In this document: piece by piece, positions 1 to 6,910 of the stretch
How positions within the stretch are numbered: the first letter of the stretch is position 1
How the letters are laid out: each line of letters starts with the position of its first letter
IMG/VR virus record: IMGVR_UViG_3300025137_000254
Span: 1 to 25,820 of that record
Length of the DNA stretch: 25,820 nucleotides
Source: a virus
Strand: one strand, 5' to 3'
Made by a program: the position numbers and the translations under genes
The notes under the pieces: model-generated
Databases searched by the model: none
The model's input: the letters and a program-made list of their open reading frames with translations, nothing else
What the model was told of the DNA's origin: nothing

Positions 1-84
1 CCGACTGGTCCCACAGGTCCTACTGGACCGGCTGGTGCAGACGGAAATGATGGCGGAACAGGACCGACAGGTGCCGCAGGTGGA
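1..84 (+). repeat. Collagen-like GPT triplet array 1
   Basis: In-frame 9-nt units encoding Gly-Pro-Thr, with a GAD-GND-GGT interruption. The array is open at the left window edge. It is part of the first fibre gene. Confidence 0.85.
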
Positions 85-927
85 TTTGGAACACCTACTG
101 TAAGTAGTGGTCCTTTAGCCATAGCATCTAGTGGACCTAACACAGCAAAAGTTTTTGCCTTTACAATTCCATCCGGTTCAACCGGACCTACCGGCCCAAC
201 AGGTCCTACCGGCCCAACAGGGCCAACAGGGCCAGCAGGAGCAGACGGTGATGATGGAAGTAATGGTGGGACTGGTCCTACTGGACCTACTGGGCCCGCA
301 GGTGGAACAGGACCGACAGGACCGACAGGACCTAGTGGTTCTGTCTCCGCACCTACTGTTTATTCGGCTTCGACTACTTATTCGGCGGGGGATGTCGTTC
401 TTTACGCAGGTGGAACTTACATAGCAAATACATCTGCTAACAATGATGACCCCGACACTTCTTCAAGATGGATTTTATTTGCTTCGCCAACAAGACAAAT
501 GTTGACAGCAGAATGGAACGACCAATATTATTCAGCAAGTATTAGAAACGGTTGGAAGTTTGGTTTCGGTGGTGGAATAAACAACGTAGATAACACGGAT
601 TCTTCAACAAATGCTATGGGAACAATTTTACCATTCGCTTGCAGATTAAAAGAAATTAGATGGTTTGTAGGAAATGTAGGTGCTGAGACAGGTTCGACAG
701 TTTTCACTCACAAAATTACAAAGAACGGTTCCGATTTGTCTACAACATATACTTGGGCGGCAACAGGAAGCGGCGGTTCTTCATTCACAAGAACAGCATC
801 ACCGGATGTTGATTTTGCCGCAGGAGATAGTTTTAACCTAAGACTAACTACAACAACAGGTTATAACAGTCAAAATCAGATAGGTAGAGTTAGAGTAGTA
901 TTTTTGTTTGAAATGAGGGAGAACTGA
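1..927 (+). CDS. Collagen-like tail fibre / receptor-binding protein (5' end cut by window)
   Basis: The frame is open from base 1, so only the last 308 residues are present. Residues 1-28 and 60-114 are Gly-Pro-Thr collagen-like triplets with interruptions such as GADGNDG, separated by a short beta-rich spacer. Residues 115-163 ([17 protein letters not shown], then W at the end) resemble a small chitin-binding/CBM5-12-like fold. Residues 164-308 are a beta-rich C-terminal domain ending in [13 protein letters not shown], plausibly a trimeric jelly-roll head. Known family logic: GPT-rich triple-helical shafts with a globular C-terminal head occur in phage fibres and in BclA-type surface proteins. 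I infer a trimeric fibre that contacts the host surface. The next gene starts 4 nt later and carries the same repeat type, so the two are probably co-transcribed. Exact fold of the head is not certain. Confidence 0.8.
   Translation, partial: PTGPTGPTGPAGADGNDGGTGPTGAAGGFGTPTVSSGPLAIASSGPNTAKVFAFTIPSGSTGPTGPTGPTGPTGPTGPAGADGDDGSNGGTGPTGPTGPAGGTGPTGPTGPSGSVSAPTVYSASTTYSAGDVVLYAGGTYIANTSANNDDPDTSSRWILFASPTRQMLTAEWNDQYYSASIRNGWKFGFGGGINNVDNTDSSTNAMGTILPFACRLKEIRWFVGNVGAETGSTVFTHKITKNGSDLSTTYTWAATGSGGSSFTRTASPDVDFAAGDSFNLRLTTTTGYNSQNQIGRVRVVFLFEMREN
178..342 (+). repeat. Collagen-like GPT triplet array 2
   Basis: In-frame triplets at residues 60-114 of the first fibre gene, mostly GPT or GPA, interrupted by [11 protein letters not shown]. 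The DNA units use different synonymous codons, which limits but does not abolish slippage. Confidence 0.85.
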
Positions 928-931
928 TAAT

Positions 932-1537
932 ATGTCAAGAAACTTTAAGGATACGGCAACAGCAGAAAAAGCGTTGAAGTCAACACAAAAAGAATGGTTG
1001 AAAAGAATACAAAACGCATACGGTGAAAACTATTATGACGCTTTATCCGATTCAGAAAAAGCCGAACTTGAGACGTTCAGAACCGGCATGAAAAATCTTT
1101 CTAGTATATCGAGTAAAGGAACATTTCACGACGATGGTGTTTTTCCTACCGTTCCATCTTGGTTTGACTACGGAGATTTAGAAGATTCGCAAGGTGTTTC
1201 TAGAGCGACTGCTGGACCTACTGGACCCACTGGACCTACTGGTCCTGCGGGTAGTAGTGGTTCAACCGGACCTACTGGACCTACTGGACCGGCGGGTTCA
1301 GATGGAAGTAATGGTTCAACAGGTCCTACGGGTCCTACGGGGCCAACAGGTCCCACTGGCTCGACAGGACCTACCGGACCAAGTGGTAGTGGTGGTGGCG
1401 GGGGTTTTCCTGTCAATATTGATGGTAAAGTAGATACTACTATTACAAATTGGGTGTATGACTCTAGAGGCGGAACAATCACAATAACATACGCCAACGG
1501 AATGACTTCCCAAATAACGGGCGTTATTGGTGGTTAG
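932..1537 (+). CDS. Second collagen-like fibre protein
   Basis: A 201-aa protein. Residues 1-90 form a helical N-terminal region ([20 protein letters not shown], then an acidic helix) that looks like an attachment or trimerisation segment. Residues 95-153 are collagen-like triplets (GPT/GPA/GST), followed by a Gly-rich hinge (SGSGGGGG). Residues 159-201 are a short beta domain with repeated strands ([21 protein letters not shown]). The lack of a large C-terminal head separates it from the preceding fibre. It could be an accessory fibre, an adaptor to which the larger fibre binds, or a capsid decoration. It starts 4 nt after the preceding stop, so translation is probably coupled. Function is inferred from architecture only. 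Confidence 0.8.
   Translation: MSRNFKDTATAEKALKSTQKEWLKRIQNAYGENYYDALSDSEKAELETFRTGMKNLSSISSKGTFHDDGVFPTVPSWFDYGDLEDSQGVSRATAGPTGPTGPTGPAGSSGSTGPTGPTGPAGSDGSNGSTGPTGPTGPTGPTGSTGPTGPSGSGGGGGFPVNIDGKVDTTITNWVYDSRGGTITITYANGMTSQITGVIGG
1214..1390 (+). repeat. Collagen-like GPT triplet array 3
   Basis: Residues 95-153 of the second fibre gene. The same GPT/GPA units and DGSNG-type interruption occur as in array 2 of the neighbouring gene, giving short stretches of DNA homology about 1 kb apart. Confidence 0.85.
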
Positions 1538-1538
1538 T

Positions 1539-1598
1539 ATGGAAGGTTACAACAAATTTTGGTTGTGGTTAATGAAAAAATTAGGCGTAATAGTATAA
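1539..1598 (+). CDS. Possible 19-aa peptide
   Basis: An ATG one base after the stop of the second fibre gene opens 19 codons (MEGYNKFWLWLMKKLGVIV). A GGTGG-like ribosome binding site lies just before it. The peptide is hydrophobic with two central lysines, as in tiny membrane peptides. It may equally be a chance open stretch. Confidence 0.22.
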   Translation: MEGYNKFWLWLMKKLGVIV

Positions 1599-1604
1599 TA
1601 CCTC

Positions 1605-1611
1605 TTAAATA
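1605..1611 (+). promoter_or_regulatory. Archaeal TATA box (TTAAATA) for the dioxygenase gene
   Basis: TTAAATA is centred 26 nt before the ATG at 1634. This is the spacing expected for archaeal TBP-dependent start at the start codon itself, so the transcript would be leaderless. The same spacing recurs before 2233, 2616, 21042 and 25546. Confidence 0.6.
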
Positions 1612-1633
1612 CCCTAGTATCTAATGACAATAT

Positions 1634-2203
1634 ATGTCAGAAATGATGAAGCATCCTGCATGGATAATGTGGGAAGAAGCATTGAGCGAAGAAACAGTGA
1701 ATGAGATTATTGATTTAGCAAAAGAAACAGAACCTAAATCCGCATCTACTTTTAGAAGTGGTGAAGGTGAAGAAGATAGTCACAGAAAAACACAGATAAG
1801 ATGGTTACAAGATGAAAAATATAAAACCTTTACACAACAAATGATGTGGTATGTAGAGAAAGCAAATGAGCAATTTAACGTAGATGTATCTTTTTTGCCA
1901 CCGTTACAATTCACAGAATATAAAGATGTAGGTTATCACTATGGTATGCACCATGACATTAATTGGGATAGACAAGATGGTTTACATAGAAAAGTAAGTC
2001 TTGTAGTTCAGTTATCCGACCCCGAAGATTACGAAGGTGGAGAGTTAACATTTAGTCATACTCAAAACCCCGACCCAATAGCACTTGCTAAAAAAGGCAC
2101 AGTAATATGCTTTTTATCTTATCTAGAACATGGCGTTGCACCTATTACTAAAGGTAATAGAACAAGTCTAGTAGGATGGGCCGAAGGTCCAAGATGGAAA
2201 TAA
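1634..2203 (+). CDS. 2-oxoglutarate/Fe(II)-dependent dioxygenase, prolyl 4-hydroxylase type
   Basis: A 189-aa protein with the double-stranded beta-helix signature of the P4H/PKHD group. The iron ligands appear as H106-x-D108 in YHYGMHHDINW and the distal H166 in YLEHGVAPI. R176 lies 10 residues after that histidine and is the expected 2-oxoglutarate anchor. The strand VSLVVQLSDP...YEGGELTF before the distal His is also typical. Enzymes of this family hydroxylate a protein side chain using O2, Fe(II) and 2-oxoglutarate. It lies 96 bp after two collagen-like fibre genes, so proline (or another residue) of the fibres is a plausible substrate, but this is inference: related enzymes in tailed phages are common and mostly of unknown substrate. 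It has its own TATA box and no ribosome binding site, consistent with a leaderless transcript. Confidence 0.85.
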   Translation: MSEMMKHPAWIMWEEALSEETVNEIIDLAKETEPKSASTFRSGEGEEDSHRKTQIRWLQDEKYKTFTQQMMWYVEKANEQFNVDVSFLPPLQFTEYKDVGYHYGMHHDINWDRQDGLHRKVSLVVQLSDPEDYEGGELTFSHTQNPDPIALAKKGTVICFLSYLEHGVAPITKGNRTSLVGWAEGPRWK

Positions 2204-2209
2204 TTTAAC
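2202..2209 (+). promoter_or_regulatory. Probable TATA box (AATTTAAC)
   Basis: An AT-rich element overlaps the stop of the dioxygenase gene and is centred about 27 nt before the ATG at 2233. It is less canonical than TTTATATA, and its spacing is the main support. Confidence 0.4.
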
Positions 2210-2232
2210 TAACGCTATAACAAGTTAATGTT

Positions 2233-2580
2233 ATGAGTGACGGCTCTACTAGCGTAGCGTATATTATTTGTTTTATAGTAGTGATGGGAATGATGGGTCC
2301 TACGTTTTCTTTAGATACATTAGAGGAAAATGGGACAATTACTTGTAAGAATGTATCCGGTAAAGTTATAGGAAAAGAAACACCTATAACTCTTAAAGTG
2401 CAAGTGAATGATTCAGTAGGTAATGTTGTTAATATATACGATGTATATGTTAGTCCTAAAGCCTTTGCTAATTACAGTATAGGTGATACTCATATAGAAT
2501 CTATATGCACTATAACAGATTACGAATACTACAAAGAAATTATAGAAATGTTATTAGAAAGTGGTGTGTTAGGTGAATAA
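2233..2580 (+). CDS. Small exported or membrane-anchored protein, unknown function
   Basis: A 115-aa protein. Residues 8-26 (VAYIICFIVVMGMMGPTFS) form a hydrophobic segment that could be a signal peptide or N-terminal anchor. The rest is a beta-rich domain with sequon-like NGT, NVS, NDS and NYS and two cysteines (C38 and C92) that could form a disulfide outside the cell. It ends with an acidic helix. I do not recognise the family. Its own probable TATA box and its place between the dioxygenase and the membrane-protein cluster suggest a role at the cell surface or in the virion envelope-contacting parts, but nothing in the sequence fixes this. Confidence 0.7.
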   Translation: MSDGSTSVAYIICFIVVMGMMGPTFSLDTLEENGTITCKNVSGKVIGKETPITLKVQVNDSVGNVVNIYDVYVSPKAFANYSIGDTHIESICTITDYEYYKEIIEMLLESGVLGE

Positions 2581-2585
2581 TACTC

Positions 2586-2593
2586 TTTATATA
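2586..2593 (+). promoter_or_regulatory. Archaeal TATA box (TTTATATA)
   Basis: A canonical TTTATATA lies 6 nt after the preceding stop and is centred 26 nt before the GTG at 2616. It gives a leaderless start for the 57-aa gene and probably drives the membrane-protein cluster and the genes behind it. Confidence 0.65.
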
Positions 2594-2615
2594 TTTAACG
2601 AATTATCGAAAGGTT

Positions 2616-2789
2616 GTGTCTACAACACGAAGAGGTAAAATAGTTTACAAACCCCCTGAAAAGTCATATACCAATGTAAACATTGAAGAGACACTTCATG
2701 GGTTTAAGTTATATCGGGATGGGTCTAGTAAGCCCTTTAGCGTAATACCATTTTCTGCGGTAACACAAATTATATACGAGCGTGAATAA
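2616..2789 (+). CDS. 57-aa protein of unknown function, GTG start
   Basis: The frame runs from GTG at 2616 to TAA at 2787-2789 and ends one base before the next ATG. The start is chosen because it is the only start codon in this frame after the upstream stop and lies 26 nt from a perfect TATA box. The protein begins with a basic stretch (STTRRGKIVYKPPEK) and ends in a short beta-hairpin-like part (FSVIPFSAVTQIIYERE). No ribosome binding site is visible, in line with a leaderless mRNA. I do not recognise the family. An antisense frame also crosses the region but has neither a promoter nor operon context. Confidence 0.6.
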   Translation: MSTTRRGKIVYKPPEKSYTNVNIEETLHGFKLYRDGSSKPFSVIPFSAVTQIIYERE

Positions 2790-2790
2790 A

Positions 2791-3189
2791 ATGAGCGAAA
2801 ATAACACAACAATTGAACCAGCAGAAACGTGCCTTAACGCACTAAACGAAACGATAGACTGTATAAGTTTATCATCGTCATCACTTTTAGGTGATATAGA
2901 GATATTGTTACTAGCAGTAGTAGCACTAGCAGGAATTGGGGTTTGGGGATACAAAAAGTTTTTATCCCTTAATTCAGACGGAAAGATAACTCTAGATGAG
3001 TTATTAGATTCTGTGGATGATGTTAAGGAAAAGGTAGAAGAAGCAAAAGCAGAATTAAAGACTATTGATGACACATTAGAGTCTAGAAATGTTGCTGAGT
3101 TAAAGGAAATACTAAAAGAAAAAGGTCTTGCCGTAAGCGGTAAGAAAGCAGACCTTATTGCCCGATTGAAGGCGAGCATGGATGAATGA
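2791..3189 (+). CDS. Single-span membrane protein with C-terminal SAP domain
   Basis: A 132-aa protein from the ATG at 2791; a GTG three codons earlier is in frame but overlaps the preceding gene. Residues 1-35 are a polar N-terminus with NNT and NET sequons and two cysteines (C14, C24). Residues 37-56 form one transmembrane helix (IEILLLAVVALAGIGVWGY). Residues 61-70 (NSDGKITLDE) resemble half an EF-hand loop. Residues 72-95 are a charged coiled coil, and residues 98-128 match the SAP motif (RNVAELKEILKEKGLAVSGK, then KADLIARLKA). SAP domains bind DNA. The positive KK after the membrane span predicts N-terminus out and SAP inside. This gives a protein that could tether DNA or a nucleoprotein to the membrane. 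It is the first of three adjacent membrane proteins. Confidence 0.75.
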   Translation: MSENNTTIEPAETCLNALNETIDCISLSSSSLLGDIEILLLAVVALAGIGVWGYKKFLSLNSDGKITLDELLDSVDDVKEKVEEAKAELKTIDDTLESRNVAELKEILKEKGLAVSGKKADLIARLKASMDE

Positions 3190-3427
3190 TGAATCAGTTA
3201 TTAGTTTAAGGTTAGACAATTTAGAAAATACTGTCGAAAGACATGAAAGATTGATAGAGCAATTAGTTCAATCTCAAGTCAATATGCAGACAGGTCTTGC
3301 TAAGGTGGCTACTGAATTAGAAATAACTAATGGATTAATAGGCACATATATGGGTAATATGCAAAAGATTATTTTTGCCTTAATAGCAATAGTAGCAGGG
3401 GCTATGGGTTTGTCAACACAGATGTGA
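3182..3427 (+). CDS. Small coiled-coil protein with C-terminal membrane anchor
   Basis: An 81-aa protein overlapping the end of the SAP gene by 8 nt, so translation is coupled. Residues 4-55 are a heptad-rich coil (LRLDNLENTVERHERLIEQL), and residues 62-78 (KIIFALIAIVAGAMGLS) form one membrane helix at the C-terminus. This layout is the same as XhlA-type lysis-associated proteins of bacteria and their phages, but I cannot show homology. In an archaeal virus it could belong to a lysis or egress set, or it could anchor a structural part during assembly. Confidence 0.7.
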   Translation: MNDESVISLRLDNLENTVERHERLIEQLVQSQVNMQTGLAKVATELEITNGLIGTYMGNMQKIIFALIAIVAGAMGLSTQM

Positions 3428-3431
3428 TATT

Positions 3432-3590
3432 ATGAATCAAGAAGAATGGCATGATTGGTGTAGAGATGTTACCGATAAATTAGGAAACCTTGAAAAGACA
3501 CTACAAGCGTATCACAAGTTACAGAAGCGTATGCTTTTTGTTATATTAACAGGAATGGTGTTGTCAAGTGGTTTATTATTGCTCTACTAA
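3432..3590 (+). CDS. 52-aa tail-anchored membrane protein
   Basis: The frame runs from ATG at 3432 to TAA at 3588-3590 with GTGAT six bases before the ATG as ribosome binding site. Residues 1-33 are polar and helical (MNQEEWHDWCRDVTDKLGNL), and residues 34-52 (MLFVILTGMVLSSGLLLLY) are one hydrophobic helix ending at the C-terminus. The layout copies that of the preceding 81-aa protein: soluble helix then membrane anchor. The last 23 nt overlap the connector gene in another frame. A holin-like role is possible from size and topology alone. Confidence 0.65.
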   Translation: MNQEEWHDWCRDVTDKLGNLEKTLQAYHKLQKRMLFVILTGMVLSSGLLLLY

Positions 3591-4104
3591 TGATGTAGGT
3601 TCTAGATTAGGTTTAGATTCTGCACAGCGAACTAGGGCTTCGACAAAACTATCAAGTAGCATACGCAGGTCTACAATAGATATAGACCAAGTGTTTAGAG
3701 ATTACGGTAGGGATGTTCCTAGTAAAAGTATTAAAGATACTACATTAGACGGTGCAGTATCCGCAGGTGCAAACACAATTACGCTTACTAGTAGCACAGG
3801 ATTTAGTAGTGCTGGTAATGGTAATGTAGACGGAGATTCTTTTAAGTGGACTGGTAAGTCTACAAATAATTTAACAGGGGTTAGCGGTTTATCCGCAGAC
3901 CACGCAGACAATGTAACAGTTCAGGAAGGAGAGTTTGCACACGTTATTAGAGAAATATGTGCTGATATAGCGGCGGCATATTACCTTGAAGATGAGAGTA
4001 TGTTTCAGACCACAGGACCCGAAGGTTCTCTTAGAGGAACAGTATTAAGAGAAAGAGGGGAAATGAACCTAAAACGTTTGGCTCACTTGGGTAGCGTTGA
4101 TTAG
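3568..4104 (+). CDS. Head-tail connector (adaptor) protein
   Basis: A 178-aa protein from GTG at 3568. The N-terminus (YYCSTNDVGSRLGLDSAQRT) and the helical C-terminal part (EFAHVIREICADIAAAYYLEDES) match the pattern of gp6-type head-tail connectors, which form a ring under the portal. Residues about 57-118 are a beta-rich insertion (NTITLTSSTGFSSAGNGNVD, then FKWTGK) between the helices. The start is chosen because residues 3-15 are the conserved beginning of such proteins and no later Met exists before residue 145. The start overlaps the small membrane protein by 23 nt. It is followed by neck and tail genes in the usual order, which supports the call. Confidence 0.65.
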   Translation: MVYYCSTNDVGSRLGLDSAQRTRASTKLSSSIRRSTIDIDQVFRDYGRDVPSKSIKDTTLDGAVSAGANTITLTSSTGFSSAGNGNVDGDSFKWTGKSTNNLTGVSGLSADHADNVTVQEGEFAHVIREICADIAAAYYLEDESMFQTTGPEGSLRGTVLRERGEMNLKRLAHLGSVD

Positions 4105-4112
4105 GTGAAAAT

Positions 4113-4760
4113 ATGGGAAGTTATGGGGCATTCGACCATCCGGGTTTTCCGGCTATTGGTGCAATAGAGAAATTTAGAATGAATACTGATAGAGCATTTG
4201 CTTCAAAAGAAGCAGAATTTAAAAAGGAAGCAGAACAGATAAGAGTAAATAATAAACCTACACCTATACAACATAACGGTAGAACGGCTATGAAACGTCG
4301 GAAGCAAGACGAAAGTCCTTTACAAATGAATGCTTATTTTGACAAAAGCGTTTACAAAAGTTTACTACAAGACATAAAAGAAGAAGTGGAACAATTAGGT
4401 GAAGATTTAATAGAAGAAGCACTTTTTGAAAGTTTGTCAAAAACTAGTAGAGAAATAAGAGGTATGACTAATTTTAAGAGTAAAATATCTCCTACTAAAC
4501 CAGCAAGTGGAGATTTGTATGAAACAATAGGTGAATCTTTAAACTTTACTAAAACACATTTTAGTAGCACTAACCAATTCGTATCTTATGAAGCGGGTTC
4601 TTTTGATGAAGGAGAAAACAGCCCACAAGAAGGTGTTAGGGGTAGCAGAATGGATAATACAGGTGAAACATTAATAACTTTAACAGAAGAAGGGACTTCA
4701 CCGTTTGAAGCACATTTGGTTTCTAATGTCTTTAAATTTCCTGCTAAGAGGCATGGGTGA
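4113..4760 (+). CDS. Neck / tail completion protein (putative)
   Basis: A 215-aa protein. AGGTGA at 4103-4108, overlapping the TAG stop of the connector gene, is its ribosome binding site. The N-terminal 65 residues are basic, residues 75-115 form an acidic helix (KSVYKSLLQDIKEEVEQLGE), and the C-terminal third is beta-rich and ends in a basic VFKFPAKRHG. No motif is diagnostic. The position between connector and tail terminator-like gene is where HK97 gp10-type or other neck proteins normally lie, so the call rests on gene order. Confidence 0.45.
   Translation: MGSYGAFDHPGFPAIGAIEKFRMNTDRAFASKEAEFKKEAEQIRVNNKPTPIQHNGRTAMKRRKQDESPLQMNAYFDKSVYKSLLQDIKEEVEQLGEDLIEEALFESLSKTSREIRGMTNFKSKISPTKPASGDLYETIGESLNFTKTHFSSTNQFVSYEAGSFDEGENSPQEGVRGSRMDNTGETLITLTEEGTSPFEAHLVSNVFKFPAKRHG
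4756..4760 (+). promoter_or_regulatory. Ribosome binding site that fixes the start at 4766
   Basis: GGTGA, whose last three bases are the stop codon of the neck gene, lies 5 nt before the ATG at 4766. It rules out the in-frame GTG at 4757, which is part of the site itself. Confidence 0.65.
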
Positions 4761-4765
4761 GATAT

Positions 4766-5824
4766 ATGACGGTAGCAACAAAAACTCAATATTGGAACAG
4801 TAGAATGAATGGCACAGACCCTACTGCTTTGACAGGCACGTTTAATGATGTTTGGTCTGCTAGTGGTAGCGGTTCAGCATCCGGTGGTAATTGGGTAATT
4901 ACCAATGGTGTATATACAATAACACCCACTACAAATGAATATACTTTGGTTGGTTGTTTATCTTATACTACTGCACCCGACAGTGGCACAGTTCTTATGA
5001 AATTAGATAACGGAACACATAAAGTAGAAGTTAAGTCAACAGGTAATAACACAAGTCTTTCTTTGGTAGGAACTACTACCGTAACTGTATCCGATTTAGA
5101 TTTAGCATTAGCGGAAGATAAACCAGTTAATTTAATTTTAAGGTTAACATTAGCAAATGATGGCACAGCAAGATTATACACACATGAAATTATCGACGAT
5201 GACGATGCAAACACTGTATTTTCTAGTGTTACAGGTGCCACTGGTTCAAGCAAAGCAGTAGCATGGGGTAACACTACCGGTAGCGTAAAATGGGCTTCTA
5301 TATACTACTCTAAATTTGGTTCTTTTAGCCCTAAAGAATTATTACTCTCAGACTTTGCACAAGATACTTTAGCACGTATGGGTTTATCTATTGTAGAACA
5401 ATTGAAAAATAGCCCAAGACCTTACCTTAAAACACAAGTTCCTGATTCATCCATAGTTTACGGTTATGATATATCTTCTCAAATGATAAATAGAATAGGT
5501 TCACCTAGTATTCATATATTAGTCGAGCGTTTAATATCTCCACAGTTTGAAAGTTTGGGCGGTGCTAAAATTACACAAGAGTATGATGTAAAGGCTTTTA
5601 TTACCGTAAAAGGAACTAATTATGAAAACGCATATCGCAAAGCACTTAATATTATGGGAGAAGTATTTGATGAGTTATATACAAATACTGGTGTATCGGC
5701 TACAACGGATAGTATTATAAGTTATTCAGCAAACTTAGATTCTAAAATGGATAACGATGAAACTATATGTGTTCACGTATTGACTATGCGTTATATGCGT
5801 AGAATTGATATGCGTCATCGGTAA
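4766..5824 (+). CDS. Tail terminator-like protein with an N-terminal beta-sandwich domain
   Basis: A 352-aa protein from the ATG at 4766. Residues about 20-185 are rich in beta strands and Thr/Ser/Gly (GNWVITNGVYTITPTTNEYT, then VNLILRLTLANDGTARLYTH), like a concanavalin-type beta-sandwich. Residues about 195-352 look like a tail terminator/completion domain: a helical start (ELLLSDFAQDTLARMGLSIV), then EYDVKAFITVKGTNYENAYR and a closing strand ending in TMRYMRRIDMRHR. Terminators are usually only about 130-180 aa, so the first half is an addition. It would sit at the head-tail junction and could decorate the neck or bind glycans. The following gene is the tail tube, which fits the usual order. 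The terminator call is from pattern and position. Confidence 0.55.
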   Translation: MTVATKTQYWNSRMNGTDPTALTGTFNDVWSASGSGSASGGNWVITNGVYTITPTTNEYTLVGCLSYTTAPDSGTVLMKLDNGTHKVEVKSTGNNTSLSLVGTTTVTVSDLDLALAEDKPVNLILRLTLANDGTARLYTHEIIDDDDANTVFSSVTGATGSSKAVAWGNTTGSVKWASIYYSKFGSFSPKELLLSDFAQDTLARMGLSIVEQLKNSPRPYLKTQVPDSSIVYGYDISSQMINRIGSPSIHILVERLISPQFESLGGAKITQEYDVKAFITVKGTNYENAYRKALNIMGEVFDELYTNTGVSATTDSIISYSANLDSKMDNDETICVHVLTMRYMRRIDMRHR

Positions 5825-5875
5825 GAATGTTAATAAGTCAATTGTTATCTCATAAACAATATACAGGTGTAAACT

Positions 5876-6901
5876 ATGAGCGAGTTTAACAATAGATATA
5901 TTTCAATAACAAAAGAAACGACTAACTATACTACCAATGCGGGTAGTGGGACAGAAGTTTACGGTGAGGTAGATGATGAATCATTAATGCACCGATACGA
6001 CTTACTAACAAGACAAGACATGAGCAGAAGTATTGCTTCAAAGTCTGTCACAGGAACAGAATATTCAGAAGGTGGTTTTAACCTTGCGGCTCAAATAGAC
6101 CCATTTTTGGGAAATGTTTTTAGAGCATTTTTTAAGGATACTTGCTCTAGCGGTAATTCTCACGTATTTACTGAACCAACCGGAACAGAAGTTTTACCTT
6201 CTTTTACCATACAAGTAGGGAGAGAGCAAAAAGAACACACCTATAAAGGAATGGTAGGTAATAATCTAAGTATTAGTGCAAACGTAGGAGAATACGTTAT
6301 GGTAAGTGCTGATTTCGTAGGTAAGGCTGAAAGTGCAACAGGCGATTTACAAACACCTAGTTTTGGTGGAGATAGTTTAGATGCACTTTACTTTTCTAAC
6401 GGTTCAGTTATTTTAAATGATGGAACAGGTTCAGCAAATTCTACTGCAAGTGCTTCTATTAAATCATTCTCTTTAGATATTTCTATGAATAGAGATACTG
6501 ATAACGCATACGGTCTTGGTAACTCAACATATACAAGACCCCCAATAGCACAAAGAAGAGAAATAACAGGTAGTTTAGAATTAAATCAAGTAATTTATGG
6601 TGCTACACCTACTGGTGATGACCCATCATACGATAACTTAATTGCCGCAGATGGTGATATGTATAATGCGGGTTCAGCATTACCGGCTATTAAAATAACT
6701 CTTAATGAAGAAAGTGGGACAGATAACATAGAGATAGCACTTTACAAGGTAAGATTTGAGGCTCCCGAAGCAAACGTAAGCGGAAGAGATACTAACACAA
6801 TGACAGTAAACTTTGTTGCTCTTTACGACGCAGGTGACGCTAACAAAGCAGTTCAAATTACTATGGTTGGTTCTCAATTATTAGAATCTAGTGCTTACTA
6901 A
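5876..6901 (+). CDS. Major tail tube protein
   Basis: A 341-aa protein with GGTGT as ribosome binding site. The middle part (LPSFTIQVGREQKEHTYKGM, then VGNNLSISANVGEYVMVSAD and FVGKAES) is typical of siphovirus tail tube proteins, with the exposed loop and long beta-hairpins that stack hexameric rings. A repeat of the fold follows: FSLDISMNRDTDNAYGLGNS, REITGSLELNQVIYG, and a closing MTVNFVALYDAGDANKAVQI. It lies just before the tail chaperones and tape measure, as expected. It is probably the most abundant tail protein. A major capsid protein is the alternative, but the order and the VSADFVG-type strands favour tube. Confidence 0.75.
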   Translation: MSEFNNRYISITKETTNYTTNAGSGTEVYGEVDDESLMHRYDLLTRQDMSRSIASKSVTGTEYSEGGFNLAAQIDPFLGNVFRAFFKDTCSSGNSHVFTEPTGTEVLPSFTIQVGREQKEHTYKGMVGNNLSISANVGEYVMVSADFVGKAESATGDLQTPSFGGDSLDALYFSNGSVILNDGTGSANSTASASIKSFSLDISMNRDTDNAYGLGNSTYTRPPIAQRREITGSLELNQVIYGATPTGDDPSYDNLIAADGDMYNAGSALPAIKITLNEESGTDNIEIALYKVRFEAPEANVSGRDTNTMTVNFVALYDAGDANKAVQITMVGSQLLESSAY

Positions 6902-6910
6902 GGTGATTAA

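Noticed and set aside
178-342. CRISPR-like regular repeats
   Set aside because: The units are 9-nt coding triplets without spacers of constant length; this is a protein repeat.
131-424. 97-aa plus-strand frame within the first fibre gene
   Set aside because: It is an alternative frame kept open by the 9-nt repeats; the collagen frame runs through the whole region and continues to the natural stop at 927.
1168-1497. Open frame on the minus strand with PVGPVGPV repeats
   Set aside because: It is the antisense shadow of the GPT triplet array; the repeat keeps all frames open. The plus frame has operon context and a collagen pattern.
2709-3179. 156-aa minus-strand frame over the membrane SAP gene
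   Set aside because: Serine/phenylalanine-rich antisense shadow without promoter or operon context; the plus strand carries a TATA box and recognisable domains.
3541-3548. TATA-like TTATATTA before the connector GTG
   Set aside because: Its centre is about 23-24 nt from the start rather than 26-27, and it lies in codons of a membrane helix where such DNA is expected.
5841-5860. Inverted repeat ATTGTT/AACAAT before the tail tube gene
   Set aside because: Only six AT-rich pairs with an 8-nt loop; not better than chance in such AT-rich DNA.
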